Positions 24,076 to 34,469 of a stretch of 40,375 nt of DNA are shown in pieces; positions within the stretch are counted from its first letter, which is position 1; each line of letters begins with the position of its first letter. The notes below the pieces were generated by a model. The model searched no databases, was not told where the DNA came from, and saw only the letters and a program-made list of their open reading frames with translations. The translations under genes were made by a program, and so were the position numbers. Source of the DNA: Candidatus Uhrbacteria bacterium (lineage in GTDB: Bacteria; Patescibacteriota; Patescibacteriia; UBA9934; GWF2-40-263); the NCBI GenBank assembly GCA_016235605.1, contig JACRJW010000078.1:1-40375 (forward strand), read 5' to 3'.

Positions 24076-25194
24076 ATGGGGCTCTTTGGGAAGAAAAAGC
24101 CAGACAGTTTTTTGGGGGTCGACATTGGAGCGAGCTCTGTTAAGGTTGTCGAGTTTGTAAACAAGAAAGGCCGCGCGACATTGCTGACGTATGGCTATGG
24201 TGAGCTTCCTACGGCTGAGGCAGGGGATACGTTGTTTGACAATCCCAAGGCTGCCGGCGAACTTCTTGCGTGTGTGTGTAAAGAATCTGGATGCACTTCC
24301 ACGGCCGTCATGGCAGCCCTGCCGACATCCAACGTCTTCTCGACGATCCTTTCCATTCCTGAAGTGAAAGACATGAGGCAGCGGCAATCGGTCGTGAATA
24401 CGGAAGTGGCAAAACTTTCACCGTTGCCACTGTCCGAGATGATCCTTCAGACGACGTTTTTGGACGATGTCGCCAAGCCTGACAAGAAAGCAGAAAAAAA
24501 GATCGGTGCCATCCCTGAGGCTCCCAAGGAAAAAGCAAAAGATTTTCGTGTCCTAGTCACCGGCGCCGCCAAGACGTTCATCCAGAAATACATCGAGACA
24601 TTCAAGGCGGCCAAGCTGAATTTGCAAGCGATTGATACGGAAGCCTTGGCGCTTGTGCGTTCGCTCGTGGGAAAGGACAAGGGCGCCATCCTGATGCTTG
24701 ATATCGGTTCCAAGCGCACGAACATCATCATCGTGGAGAAAGGGATTCCGTTTGTGTCACGTTCGATTACCATCGGCGGGAATACCGTTACCTCACAGTT
24801 GATGCGCACGATGGGGTTGTCGGAAATGGACGCGGATCGTGTGAAACGCGATCTTGGCATTGCGCCGAGGCAGGACACAGGCCTCGCCGGCGGGCTGCCA
24901 AAATTGCTTGAACCGATCATGCAACCGCTCTTAAACGAAATCCGTTACGCGTTTCAACTCTACGCCAACATGGAACTGGCACAGATCAAGAAGGTGGAAA
25001 AAATTATTGTGACCGGCGGATCCGCGCACCTCCCTCGCATCCCAGACTATCTCGCACAGATGTTGAATATGAACGTGTATCGAGGGGATCCGTGGGCGCG
25101 CGTGGTGTATCCGGCAGATCTTGCAAGCGTTTTGGAAGAGATCGGACCGCGGATGAGTGTAGCGGTTGGACTCGCGATGCGAGAAATGGATTAG
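24076..25194 (+). CDS. pilM: Type IV pilus assembly protein PilM
   Basis: PilM is an actin-like ATP-binding protein on the cytoplasmic face of the inner-membrane alignment complex. The N-terminus has FLGVDIGASSVKVVEF (phosphate 1 motif). ILMLDIGSKRTNIIIV supplies the second phosphate loop and IIVTGGSAHLPRI the adenosine motif. Length is 372 residues from the ATG at 24076. A charged insert with KPDKKAEKKIG (about residues 135-155) is low-complexity. PilN and PilO are not adjacent; instead a receiver-domain gene starts 1 nt after the stop, followed by pilin and peptidase genes. Confidence 0.93.
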   Translation: MGLFGKKKPDSFLGVDIGASSVKVVEFVNKKGRATLLTYGYGELPTAEAGDTLFDNPKAAGELLACVCKESGCTSTAVMAALPTSNVFSTILSIPEVKDMRQRQSVVNTEVAKLSPLPLSEMILQTTFLDDVAKPDKKAEKKIGAIPEAPKEKAKDFRVLVTGAAKTFIQKYIETFKAAKLNLQAIDTEALALVRSLVGKDKGAILMLDIGSKRTNIIIVEKGIPFVSRSITIGGNTVTSQLMRTMGLSEMDADRVKRDLGIAPRQDTGLAGGLPKLLEPIMQPLLNEIRYAFQLYANMELAQIKKVEKIIVTGGSAHLPRIPDYLAQMLNMNVYRGDPWARVVYPADLASVLEEIGPRMSVAVGLAMREMD

Positions 25195-25195
25195 T

Positions 25196-25573
25196 ATGGC
25201 ACGACCAAAAAAACGTAGTATCCTTTTGATCGATCAAGACGCCCATCTGCTGTCGATCTACGAGAAACGATTTGAGGCGGCAGGGTGGAAAGTGGCGAGT
25301 GCCAGAAGTTTTCCAGAGGGGAAAAAGCGGTTGGCGCGTTTGGTCCCAGACGCCATAGTGATGGATCTCCATCCTCTGGCAGGAGGGCTCATTTTCCTGG
25401 AGGATGCGTACAAAGATCCGCGCATGGCTTCCGTGGTTCGGGTGGTCCTCACGGACGTCGGTGATCGGCGGACGGTGAAAGAGGTCGAAGGGCTTGGCAT
25501 CAAAGCGTATGTGCTCAAAGGTCACGTTTCTCCCTCAGAGTTGATCAACAAAATTAAATCCTCCCTCGTATGA
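25196..25573 (+). CDS. Stand-alone response-regulator receiver protein
   Basis: The 125-residue product is a single CheY-like domain: LIDQDAHLL (acid pair), IVMDLHPLAGG (phosphoacceptor Asp), VVLTDVGD (Thr) and KAYVLKGH (Lys). No output domain is present. Its position between pilM and the prepilin gene suggests control of pilus assembly or movement. No histidine kinase is in the window. It starts 1 nt after the pilM stop, and its stop overlaps the pilin ATG by 4 nt (ATGA), so the genes are translationally linked. Confidence 0.88.
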   Translation: MARPKKRSILLIDQDAHLLSIYEKRFEAAGWKVASARSFPEGKKRLARLVPDAIVMDLHPLAGGLIFLEDAYKDPRMASVVRVVLTDVGDRRTVKEVEGLGIKAYVLKGHVSPSELINKIKSSLV

Positions 25574-26073
25574 AAAATAAAAGAGGCTTTACGCTCGTCG
25601 AGATCTTAGTCATCGTGGCGATCATTGCACTGGTCACGACGTTCGCGGCTGTGGCCGTGAACTCTGCGCGTTCCAAACAGCGCGATGCCACACGGCTTTC
25701 CAATGTGCGCCAGATCCAGTCCGCGCTTGAGGACTCGTTTAACGAAACGAACACGTATCCAGACGGTACCCTTCTTCCGTTGGGGGATGCCACGCAGAGC
25801 GTCTGTCTTGGATCGAGCGGATTTTCTTCGGACTGCTCAAGCGAGGATTCTGTCTTTTTGCGCGTGGTGCCTGAGACCTACGAGGACGGACTGGACGGCA
25901 TCGTGACCTGTGGTGAACCGGCCCGCAGAGCGTTCTGTTATTCGGTGCGTGACGACGGCGATGCCTATGTGATTTATTTTGAACTCGAGAATGCTTTTTC
26001 TCCCGTTGGCCTACAAGCGGGCGTGAATTGTGCCACGCCGGATGGCATAGAAGCAGGAACGTGCAGTGATTAG
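25570..26073 (+). CDS. Type IV prepilin-like protein
   Basis: The 167-residue product begins with a short basic leader and the prepilin site RGFTLVEILVIVAIIALV: cleavage before F, then the conserved Glu at position 5 and a hydrophobic helix. The globular part has four or more cysteines (SVCLGSSGFSSDCSS, VTCGEPARRAFCYS, NCATPDGIEAGTCSD), suggesting disulfides, which fits the VKOR pair elsewhere in the window. It should be processed by the peptidase encoded directly downstream and incorporated in a type IV pilus or pseudopilus. The ATG overlaps the receiver stop codon. Confidence 0.92.
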   Translation: MKNKRGFTLVEILVIVAIIALVTTFAAVAVNSARSKQRDATRLSNVRQIQSALEDSFNETNTYPDGTLLPLGDATQSVCLGSSGFSSDCSSEDSVFLRVVPETYEDGLDGIVTCGEPARRAFCYSVRDDGDAYVIYFELENAFSPVGLQAGVNCATPDGIEAGTCSD

Positions 26074-26075
26074 GT

Positions 26076-28837
<2,762 letters not shown>

Positions 28838-28846
28838 TATACAACC

Positions 28847-28934
28847 TTGAGCCTCGTCACGGCGCAGACCCTGCCGGTGCTCGCTGACGCTGCGCTGCCG
28901 ATCAGGGTCAGACGCCGTGCCACTCAAGTTTTTT
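28847..28934 (+). terminator. Large multi-stem hairpin with T tract between ligA and gatC
   Basis: Nested complementary arms are TTGAG / CTCAA, CACGGCG / CGCCGTG, ACCCTG / CAGGGT and CGG / CCG, followed by six T residues. It works as a terminator for the pilus-ligA operon, but it is much longer and more branched than the other terminators here. It may instead be a leader structure before gatC. Confidence 0.75.
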
Positions 28935-28948
28935 GTTCGCCGTTACTT

Positions 28949-29254
28949 ATGAAATTTACTCGTGAAGAAATTCTCCAGATCGCCAAGCTCTCGCGTCTTC
29001 ATTTGGAAGAAGAAGAGGTTGAAGAATACCGTGAGTCCCTCGGCTCGATTTTGGATTACGTGGCGAAGCTTCAGGAGTTGAATACCGATGACGTGCCAGA
29101 ATTACAGCACGCGGCGAAAATGGAGAACGTCTTTCGAGAAGATGTGGTGGAAGGATGTGATGCCGATGTTCGACGTCGCGCGATTGAGAATTTTACAAAC
29201 AAGGAAGGGGATCTTCTAAAAGTCCAAGCGGTGTTTGAGGGACGCACAGAATAA
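28949..29254 (+). CDS. gatC: Asp/Glu-tRNA amidotransferase subunit C
   Basis: GatC is the small helical subunit that wraps GatA and GatB in the complex converting Glu-tRNA-Gln and Asp-tRNA-Asn to the amidated forms. The 101-residue product has the typical pattern: FTREEILQIAKLSRLHLEEEEVEEY, LGSILDYVAKLQELNTDDVPEL and a C-terminal FREDVVEGC segment. The ATG at 28949 gives the normal family length; the ORF start at 28847 lies in the terminator hairpin. gatA begins 1 nt after the stop. gatB is not in this window. Confidence 0.95.
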   Translation: MKFTREEILQIAKLSRLHLEEEEVEEYRESLGSILDYVAKLQELNTDDVPELQHAAKMENVFREDVVEGCDADVRRRAIENFTNKEGDLLKVQAVFEGRTE

Positions 29255-29255
29255 T

Positions 29256-30701
29256 ATGGATGACTTGTTGACGGTCACGGTCGCAAAAAAACTACTCGAG
29301 AAGGGAACGATAAGTTCAGAGACGCTCGTGAGTATGTGCCTTGAACGCATCAAGGCTCAGGATGAAAAGACGCATGCATTTTTGGGTTTGTCGCAAACGG
29401 CCATTGAGGAAGCGCGTGCTATTGACGTGCGTCGCAAAGCGGGTGATGAGCTCGGTCCACTTGCTGGCATCCCGGTCGCCATGAAGGACAACATGCTCGT
29501 GCAGGGCTGGGAGTCCACAGCAGGCGCGCTCATTTTGGAGGGCCACAAGGGAGCGTACAACGCGACGGTCACACAACGATTGAAAGATGCTGGCGCGATT
29601 TTGATTGGTCGCACAAACATGGACGACGCGGCGATGGGATCCTCAACCGAGACTTCACATTGGGGGCCAACAAAAAATCCATGGGACACCACAAAAGTTC
29701 CAGGAGGCTCAAGCGGAGGTTCAGCAGCGGCTGTGGCGGCTGGATTTGTTCCAGTGGCCTTTGGATCTGATACCGGTGGATCGATTCGCCAGCCGGCGTC
29801 ACTCTGCGGAGTCGTTGGGCTTAAACCAACCTATGGCCGCGTGTCTCGTTATGGTTTGATCGCGCTCTCGTCAAGCCTCGATCAGATTGGTCTGTTTGCG
29901 CACACCGTGGAAGACGCTAGCCTCATGTTGCAAGTCATCGAAGGAAAAGATCCGCATGATGCAACGTCGGTTGATCTTACACAGACAACGGTTCCAGAGT
30001 TGATCGAGAAGGACGTCAGTGGATTGAGACTTGGTCTTCCAAAAGAGTACTTCCTCGAAGGCATGGATCCTCAAGTCAAAAAAACGGTGCTTGAGGCTGT
30101 CGAGCGTCTAGAAAAAGCGGGCGCAAAGATCGAAGAGATCTCGTTGCCGCATGCTGAGTACGCGCTCGCAACGTACTATATCATCCAGCCTGCTGAGGCA
30201 TCATCAAACCTTGGACGCTTTGACGGTTTGCGCTACGGGTATCACTCAAGCGGCCAGAATTTGAAAGAGACCTACGAGCGGACGCGCGGCGAAGGGTTTG
30301 GTAGGGAAGTGAAGCGCCGCATCATGCTTGGCTCCTACACGCTCTCGGCCGGCTACTACGATGCGTATTATCGCAAGGCGCTTAAAGTGCGGTCGCTCAT
30401 CAAAAAAGATTTCGATGACGCACTGAAAATCGTCGACGCGATCGTGACACCGACCAGTCCATCCGTCGCCTGGGGACTCGGCGAAAAATTCAACGATCCT
30501 CTCACGATGTATCTCTCCGACATCTACACCATCACCGCCAACCTCGCGACCATTCCCGCCATGTCGATCCCGTGTGGATTTGTGGATGACCTCCCAGTCG
30601 GTTTACAGATTATGGGCAAGCCGTTTGATGAGTACACGCTATTTAAGATTGGTGCGACGTATCAGTCACTGACGGATTGGCATCTTCGAACTCCTTCATG
30701 A
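29256..30701 (+). CDS. gatA: Asp/Glu-tRNA amidotransferase subunit A
   Basis: GatA is the glutaminase subunit that releases ammonia for tRNA amidation. The amidase signature is complete: AMKDNMLVQG (catalytic Lys), GGSSGGSAAAVAAG (Ser region) and SDTGGSIRQPASLCGVVGLKPTYG. The 481-residue length is normal. It follows gatC directly and its stop overlaps the lgt ATG by 4 nt. Together with tRNA-Gln in this window it supports indirect Gln-tRNA formation, as expected for an organism without GlnRS; the absence of GlnRS itself cannot be checked here. Confidence 0.97.
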   Translation: MDDLLTVTVAKKLLEKGTISSETLVSMCLERIKAQDEKTHAFLGLSQTAIEEARAIDVRRKAGDELGPLAGIPVAMKDNMLVQGWESTAGALILEGHKGAYNATVTQRLKDAGAILIGRTNMDDAAMGSSTETSHWGPTKNPWDTTKVPGGSSGGSAAAVAAGFVPVAFGSDTGGSIRQPASLCGVVGLKPTYGRVSRYGLIALSSSLDQIGLFAHTVEDASLMLQVIEGKDPHDATSVDLTQTTVPELIEKDVSGLRLGLPKEYFLEGMDPQVKKTVLEAVERLEKAGAKIEEISLPHAEYALATYYIIQPAEASSNLGRFDGLRYGYHSSGQNLKETYERTRGEGFGREVKRRIMLGSYTLSAGYYDAYYRKALKVRSLIKKDFDDALKIVDAIVTPTSPSVAWGLGEKFNDPLTMYLSDIYTITANLATIPAMSIPCGFVDDLPVGLQIMGKPFDEYTLFKIGATYQSLTDWHLRTPS

Positions 30702-31453
30702 TCCCTTATTTCCAATTATTGTCGTTTGATCTTGGTCCCATTCCTATCCAGGTGTGGGGACTTATGGTCGCCTTGGGAATTTTGGCGGCAACGTGGGTAG
30801 CTGCGAAGATGGCGAAAACGCGCGGACAGGATCCACAGGTTATTTGGGATCTGTCCGCTAGGGTGATCATCGCCGCATTTATCGGCGCCAGACTCATTCA
30901 CGCGGTTTACGAGCCAGCAACGTACCTTCAAGATCCTCTCGAATTTTTTCGTATTTGGCATGGCGGCTTCTCGATCATGGGAGGATTCCTCGGAGCGCTT
31001 CCGGCTGGCATCTGGTTCCTGCGCAAAAAATACGTCGATGTTTATGCCTACGCAGACACCGCCGTGTTCGGCCTCCCGCTAGGAATTTTCATCGGTCGCA
31101 TCGGTTGCTTCCTCATCCACGACCATCCAGGCACGCTTACCGATTTTGCTCTGGGCGTAAAGTATCCCGACGGCGTTCGTCATGACCTAGGTCTCTACGA
31201 TTCGATCAATGGATTGATTTTGTTCCTGCTATTCCTCTGGCTCGCTCATCGCAAGATGAAGACAGGAACGTTCGTTGTCGTGTTCCTTCTTTGGTACGGC
31301 GTCGTGAGATTTTTTTCTGACTTTCTTCGCGCCACCAACGGCCCGATTGTGGACACTCGATATTTCAATCTGACGCCAGCGCAGTATCTGGCCGTGGTGA
31401 TGGTGGTCGGGGGAGTGTGGATGTGGAGAAGGAAATTGCCGACGGAAGTTTGA
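30698..31453 (+). CDS. lgt: Prolipoprotein diacylglyceryl transferase
   Basis: Lgt attaches diacylglycerol to the cysteine of prolipoproteins in the membrane. The 251-residue product has about seven hydrophobic helices. Its motifs include WHGGFSIMGGFLGA, the arginine-containing signature GRIGCFLIHDHPG and GVVRFFSDFLRA. The usual GRIGNFxNGE is altered to GRIGCFLIHDHPG, an expected variant for divergent Lgt proteins. The ATG at 30698 overlaps the gatA stop (ATGA). A bidirectional terminator follows 17 nt after the stop. Confidence 0.93.
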   Translation: MIPYFQLLSFDLGPIPIQVWGLMVALGILAATWVAAKMAKTRGQDPQVIWDLSARVIIAAFIGARLIHAVYEPATYLQDPLEFFRIWHGGFSIMGGFLGALPAGIWFLRKKYVDVYAYADTAVFGLPLGIFIGRIGCFLIHDHPGTLTDFALGVKYPDGVRHDLGLYDSINGLILFLLFLWLAHRKMKTGTFVVVFLLWYGVVRFFSDFLRATNGPIVDTRYFNLTPAQYLAVVMVVGGVWMWRRKLPTEV

Positions 31454-31470
31454 CAAAAAGCTCAACAAAA

Positions 31471-31500
31471 AATAGCCTAGAGACAAGGCTATTTTGATTT
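31471..31500 (+). terminator. Terminator after lgt
   Basis: An 8-bp stem (AATAGCCT / AGGCTATT) with loop AGAGACA is flanked by A-rich and T-rich tracts and is followed by TTGATTT. Confidence 0.75.
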
Positions 31501-31526
31501 ATTAAAAGTCATTTTCATTCTCACCT

Positions 31527-32282
31527 ATGGCGCGTACACCGAAACTTTCTGAGGACAGCCTGGAACTCCTTGGACTGACCGCGAAGGATATGACCGTCTA
31601 CACGGCACTGCTCAAACTCGGTACAGCTCCACTGCGACGGATTGCAGAGGAGTCTGGCCATAATCGAGGCACAGTGTATGACGCGCTTAAGCATCTCCTT
31701 GATTTGGGACTGGTGTCCCACGTGGACGCCAAGACCCATCGATATTTCACGGCCGAGGATCCGCACAAGCTGCGAGGCCTCGCGACACGCCGCGAAGTCG
31801 CCATTCAAGAAGTGCAACTGAACCTTGCAGACGTCGTGCCGCAGTTGCAGGAACTTCTTGGGAGAAGCGCCCATCGTCCAACCGTGTGGTACTACGAGGG
31901 TGAACAAGGTGTGCGGGATATTCTTGAGGATCTTCTCAAGGTAACGGAGCGCGCAGATTCGAAATTGTTTCGTGTGTATTCCTCCGAAGGCATTCGTGAC
32001 CTGATTGCGCATGCCTGGCCAGGTTTCATCAAGCATCGTATTGCCAAACATGTTCGCGTCAGAGCGATTGCGATCGGCAAAGGCGGTCGTACGCACGGAC
32101 TCGATGAACGTAAATGGCTGTCGCAGTCCGACTCGGCGCCGTCGTACATTTTCATCTATCCAGGCAAGACCGCGTTTGTCTCACTTGACGATCGTCGTCA
32201 GCTATTCGGTGTGATCATCGACGATGAAGCCGTTTCGGCCACACAGGAGATGATTTTCGATGCCTTGTGGAAGATGATGTGA
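31527..32282 (+). CDS. TrmB-family transcriptional regulator
   Basis: The 251-residue product has an N-terminal winged helix typical of TrmB/MarR-like regulators: LGLTAKDMTVYTALLKLGTAPLRRIAEESGHNRGTVYDALKHLLDLGLVSHVDAKTHRYFTAEDP is read as helix-turn-helix and wing (about residues 14-78). A coiled helix (RREVAIQEVQLNLADVVPQL) joins it to a C-terminal domain of about 140 residues, which is PLD-like/TrmB-type (VWYYEGEQGVRDILEDLL). Such regulators often sense sugars or nutrients, but the ligand here is unknown. It stands alone between a terminator and a REP-like palindrome. A weak promoter (TTGATT, 16 nt, CATTCT) would make it nearly leaderless. Confidence 0.87.
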   Translation: MARTPKLSEDSLELLGLTAKDMTVYTALLKLGTAPLRRIAEESGHNRGTVYDALKHLLDLGLVSHVDAKTHRYFTAEDPHKLRGLATRREVAIQEVQLNLADVVPQLQELLGRSAHRPTVWYYEGEQGVRDILEDLLKVTERADSKLFRVYSSEGIRDLIAHAWPGFIKHRIAKHVRVRAIAIGKGGRTHGLDERKWLSQSDSAPSYIFIYPGKTAFVSLDDRRQLFGVIIDDEAVSATQEMIFDALWKMM

Positions 32283-32291
32283 TTTTGTTTT

Positions 32292-32350
32292 GGGGTCAGG
32301 TCGGGCTATGGGCTTTTTTCATAAAATAGCCCGTAGCCCGACCTGACCCC
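32292..32350. repeat. REP-like 59-bp palindrome (GGGGTCAGGTC family)
   Basis: Perfect 17-bp outer arms begin GGGGTCAGGTCGGGCTA, extended by a further 6 bp (one wobble) and a T/A-rich loop. It starts 10 nt after the regulator stop codon and probably also stops transcription. The 11-mer GGGGTCAGGTC recurs at 37528 and, with one change, at 39081-39091. Confidence 0.85.
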
Positions 32351-32357
32351 CATTCAT

Positions 32358-32720
32358 TTACCCCCAAAAACCTTTTGGACTTTTTGTTGAGGGTGGGGGA
32401 GAGACAGGCTTGTGTTCTGATTTGAGATTTTGGACGAACTGCGCGATTCTGTTCATTTCAGCTTCCACCAGCGGCCCTTCGTATTCCCCGGCGTGGGCTG
32501 AGGTCCCGTGGTAGCTCGCCGCCTTCTGGTCCACATGCAGGTTCACTTGTATGCCACCGCCGTGATCTTCGATGTAGGCGTGGTAGCGCGGAAACAGTTC
32601 ACCGGTGACGCGCAGGGTGTAGCTCAACTGTCCTTCATGTCCGCGATGTTCGCCGTAGCCCAGTCGTCGTACGAAACCGCGCGCGTTCTCACTCAGGGGG
32701 CCAGGAAAAAACTGTTTCAT
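32358..32720 (-). CDS. Unknown protein, paralogue of the upstream gene (family of FPRxHA/LHxD proteins)
   Basis: The 120-residue soluble product shares a core with the adjacent gene: FPRYHAYI, a strand pattern IQVNLHVDQ, a variable loop with several histidines, then YEGPLVEAEMNRI. Its C-terminal tail is rich in S, P and K. I do not recognise a characterised family. The conserved histidine and aspartate (LHVD) and the YEG..VE.EM motif could be a small ligand- or metal-binding fold, but this is a guess. The ATG overlaps the stop of the upstream paralogue by 4 nt (ATGA), so the two are made together. The gene ends close to the REP-like palindrome. Confidence 0.75.
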   Translation of the reverse strand: MKQFFPGPLSENARGFVRRLGYGEHRGHEGQLSYTLRVTGELFPRYHAYIEDHGGGIQVNLHVDQKAASYHGTSAHAGEYEGPLVEAEMNRIAQFVQNLKSEHKPVSPPPSTKSPKGFWG

Positions 32721-33196
32721 AGTTTGGATCTGAAGGTAAACAAGATTTCAAAAAGGGAACGCTTCACTTTTTCTGGAGCCGTTGCCTTCATGTTCGAATG
32801 GTTGGGGCGATTGATTTCCCCGATCGTCTGTTTCCCACTGACCGCCTGCACGACTCGATGCATCTCCTCATCAACGCGCCCACCCTCGTACGCCCACGGT
32901 TGATCGTGGTTCCCTCTGTGGGTAATGCTGTCGAGTGCATCAAGATGGAGGTCGATCTCGATGCCATTTTCGCGAACGGATACCAGCGCATGGAACCGCG
33001 GAAACGGCGGGTCATTGAGACTTCGGTGATAGCATGATCTCCCAACATCGACACAATGCCGAACATAGCTCGCACGAGCCATAAGTGCGTCTGAGGTCTG
33101 TTTTTCTGGGTTGGGTATGAATCGACGCATATCCCACAAACACTGTACATGCTCTTGACAATTAAGCCAAAAATTTGGTTTACTTTTATTGCTCAT
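32717..33196 (-). CDS. Unknown protein, first gene of a paralogous pair
   Basis: The ORF encodes up to 159 residues. Its core matches the downstream gene: FPRFHALVSVRENGIEIDLHLDALDSI, a histidine-rich loop (THRGNHDQPW), then YEGGRVDEEMHRV. The downstream copy is shorter at the N-terminus. The start is uncertain: the ATG at 33196 gives the longest form, but the ATG at 33130 lies 11 nt after a TACAGT -10 box (33147-33142), which would fit the leaderless pattern. The gene is divergent from the YARHG gene, and their promoters overlap. Both copies probably arose by duplication and now form a two-gene unit of unknown role. Confidence 0.75.
   Translation of the reverse strand: MSNKSKPNFWLNCQEHVQCLWDMRRFIPNPEKQTSDALMARASYVRHCVDVGRSCYHRSLNDPPFPRFHALVSVRENGIEIDLHLDALDSITHRGNHDQPWAYEGGRVDEEMHRVVQAVSGKQTIGEINRPNHSNMKATAPEKVKRSLFEILFTFRSKL
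33142..33170 (-). promoter_or_regulatory. Promoter of the paralogous pair
   Basis: On the minus strand TTGGCT and TACAGT are separated by 17 nt. The region overlaps the divergent TTGACA promoter of the YARHG gene and includes the palindrome CCAAAAATTTGG. Confidence 0.5.
33155..33184 (+). promoter_or_regulatory. Promoter of the YARHG protein gene
   Basis: A perfect TTGACA and TTTACT are separated by 18 nt. The leader contains a small hairpin (GCTCA / TGAGC, 33191-33202) and a full AGGAGG ribosome-binding site at 33203-33208. Confidence 0.7.
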
Positions 33197-33216
33197 GTGA
33201 GCAGGAGGTTCTCGTC

Positions 33217-33765
33217 ATGCGACATTATTTTTTTCTGGGCGCGCTTTCGATTCTCTCCGCGGTCAGCTTTCCCAGTTCCGCCTCAGCGTGTCCATGTGAA
33301 TGTCCGACGGCAGAGGAACCTGTGGCTGAACAGACGGTGACCATCACCGCGATCGAACAGCCCGAGATTCCCGCCGCGCGCCAGTTCGTTGTCGTGCCGC
33401 TCGATCCCGCATCCGTCGCAGGACAAGACGCCGTGAAGGTCGTCGCTGGCGTCATGACTCCAGAGCGTGTGACACATCGCGCCTTCGATGCCGAGATGAT
33501 CGAATCGACGTGGCTCGTTCCGTTCACGTGCGAGGAACTTGATCGCGTGGTCAACGCGGTCTATGCCCGTCACGGTTTTTTCTTCCCCAAGGGCGAAACT
33601 CGCGTCTCCTTCCTCCACTTCGACCTGCGCTATCAGCCCGACATGAACCAGAAGGTCATCCAGATCGAAGCGAAATTCACGAGCCAGGATCAGCTCACGC
33701 TCCTGCGCGCCGAGATGGCTCTGGAGAACCACAACTGCGTGAGCGAGGAGCGAAATGCAGACTGA
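33217..33765 (+). CDS. Secreted YARHG-domain protein
   Basis: The 182-residue product has a signal peptide (about 1-23, FFLGALSILSAVSFPSSASA) followed by CPCECP. It may be cleaved by signal peptidase I or, less likely, lipidated, since the lipobox is poor. The C-terminal part has the YARHG motif (VVNAVYARHGFFF), a domain found in extracellular and envelope proteins of unclear function. The start at 33217 is fixed by AGGAGG 8 nt upstream, one of the best ribosome-binding sites in the window; the ORF start at 33175 is inside the promoter. Codons are GC-rich. It is probably exported to the cell surface. Confidence 0.82.
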   Translation: MRHYFFLGALSILSAVSFPSSASACPCECPTAEEPVAEQTVTITAIEQPEIPAARQFVVVPLDPASVAGQDAVKVVAGVMTPERVTHRAFDAEMIESTWLVPFTCEELDRVVNAVYARHGFFFPKGETRVSFLHFDLRYQPDMNQKVIQIEAKFTSQDQLTLLRAEMALENHNCVSEERNAD

Positions 33766-33823
33766 TCTTGTCCACCCGCGTTTCCCTAGGACACACCTGG
33801 GGATTTTCTTTTCCAGAAGACTT

Positions 33824-33832
33824 TGTTATAGT
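33824..33832 (+). promoter_or_regulatory. Extended -10 promoter of tRNA-Ser
   Basis: TGTTATAGT carries a TGn extension and ends 14 nt before the tRNA. The -35 region is weak. Confidence 0.6.
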
Positions 33833-33846
33833 TTCGACCGTCTTGT

Positions 33847-33934
33847 GGAGAGGTCGCATAGTGGCCTAGTGCGCTCGCTTGGAAAGCGAGTATGCCGAAA
33901 GGTATCCAGGGTTCGAATCCCTGCCTCTCCGCCA
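33847..33934 (+). tRNA. tRNA-Ser (anticodon GGA)
   Basis: The 88-nt cloverleaf has acceptor GGAGAGG / CCTCTCC, anticodon stem CTCGC / GCGAG with loop TTGGAAA, and a long variable arm typical of class II tRNAs. The T-arm is CAGGGTTCGAATCCCTG, with G discriminator and encoded CCA. The anticodon is at 33881-33883. Confidence 0.96.
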
Positions 33935-33935
33935 T

Positions 33936-33970
33936 AAAAAATCCACTGCTTTGTGCAGCGGATTTTTTTT
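33936..33970. terminator. Bidirectional terminator between tRNA-Ser and the Smr gene
   Basis: AAAATCC and CTGC pair with GCAG and GGATTTT around loop TTTGT, with A and T tracts on both sides. It serves tRNA-Ser on the plus strand and the Smr gene on the minus strand. Confidence 0.85.
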
Positions 33971-33980
33971 CGACACAAAG

Positions 33981-34385
33981 TCACTTCACCTTCACCACGC
34001 AACTTGCCAGAATGACATCGGGTTTGAAGCCTTCGATTTTTGCTCCCCTCCCTCTGCTTAAATCGCGCAAGACATTCATCACCTCGCCAGCGATGGCGCC
34101 GGTGCCGTGGCCGTAGATCACGCGGACCATCTTTCCAGGATTCTCACTGAGCAATTTGTCGATGCCAAACGCCACGTCCTCACGATGCATGCCGTGAAAA
34201 TCGACGTTGGGTAAGAGTTTGTCCATCATGGCGATGTTAAGCTGCTGGTCCAAAGTCATCTCCTCGTCCGGCTGGTTTTCACCTTTTTTGGCCGCCAGGC
34301 GTTCTTTTTTTGTTGGGGCGACCCAAGTGTCCAGTTGATCTTTTTTTGGCTGGGCTCCTCGTCCCATTTCTGCGCGTCTGCCCAT
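33981..34385 (-). CDS. Smr-domain protein
   Basis: The 134-residue product has a basic, disordered N-terminal third and a C-terminal Smr domain (about 60-134), like the end of MutS2. Key motifs are VDFHGMHREDV (the DxHG element) and VRVIYGHGTGA (the HGxG element). Smr domains cut or bind nucleic acids; recent work on related proteins links them to cleavage of mRNA at collided ribosomes, but whether this small protein does so is unknown. It is divergent from dnaG. The start is taken at 34385. Confidence 0.88.
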   Translation of the reverse strand: MGRRAEMGRGAQPKKDQLDTWVAPTKKERLAAKKGENQPDEEMTLDQQLNIAMMDKLLPNVDFHGMHREDVAFGIDKLLSENPGKMVRVIYGHGTGAIAGEVMNVLRDLSRGRGAKIEGFKPDVILASCVVKVK

Positions 34386-34420
34386 AGGATTGAGCGGATA
34401 ATGTTTTTCAATACAGTGAT

Positions 34421-34426
34421 TATACC
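34421..34426 (+). promoter_or_regulatory. Possible -10 box of dnaG
   Basis: TATACC ends 10 nt before an in-frame ATG at 34437. A second possible box, TATGGT (34449-34454), precedes the ATG at 34470. Confidence 0.45.
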
Positions 34427-34469
34427 AGATCGATTTATGAGCCTCGGTTATGGTAGGCTAGGGGACAGT

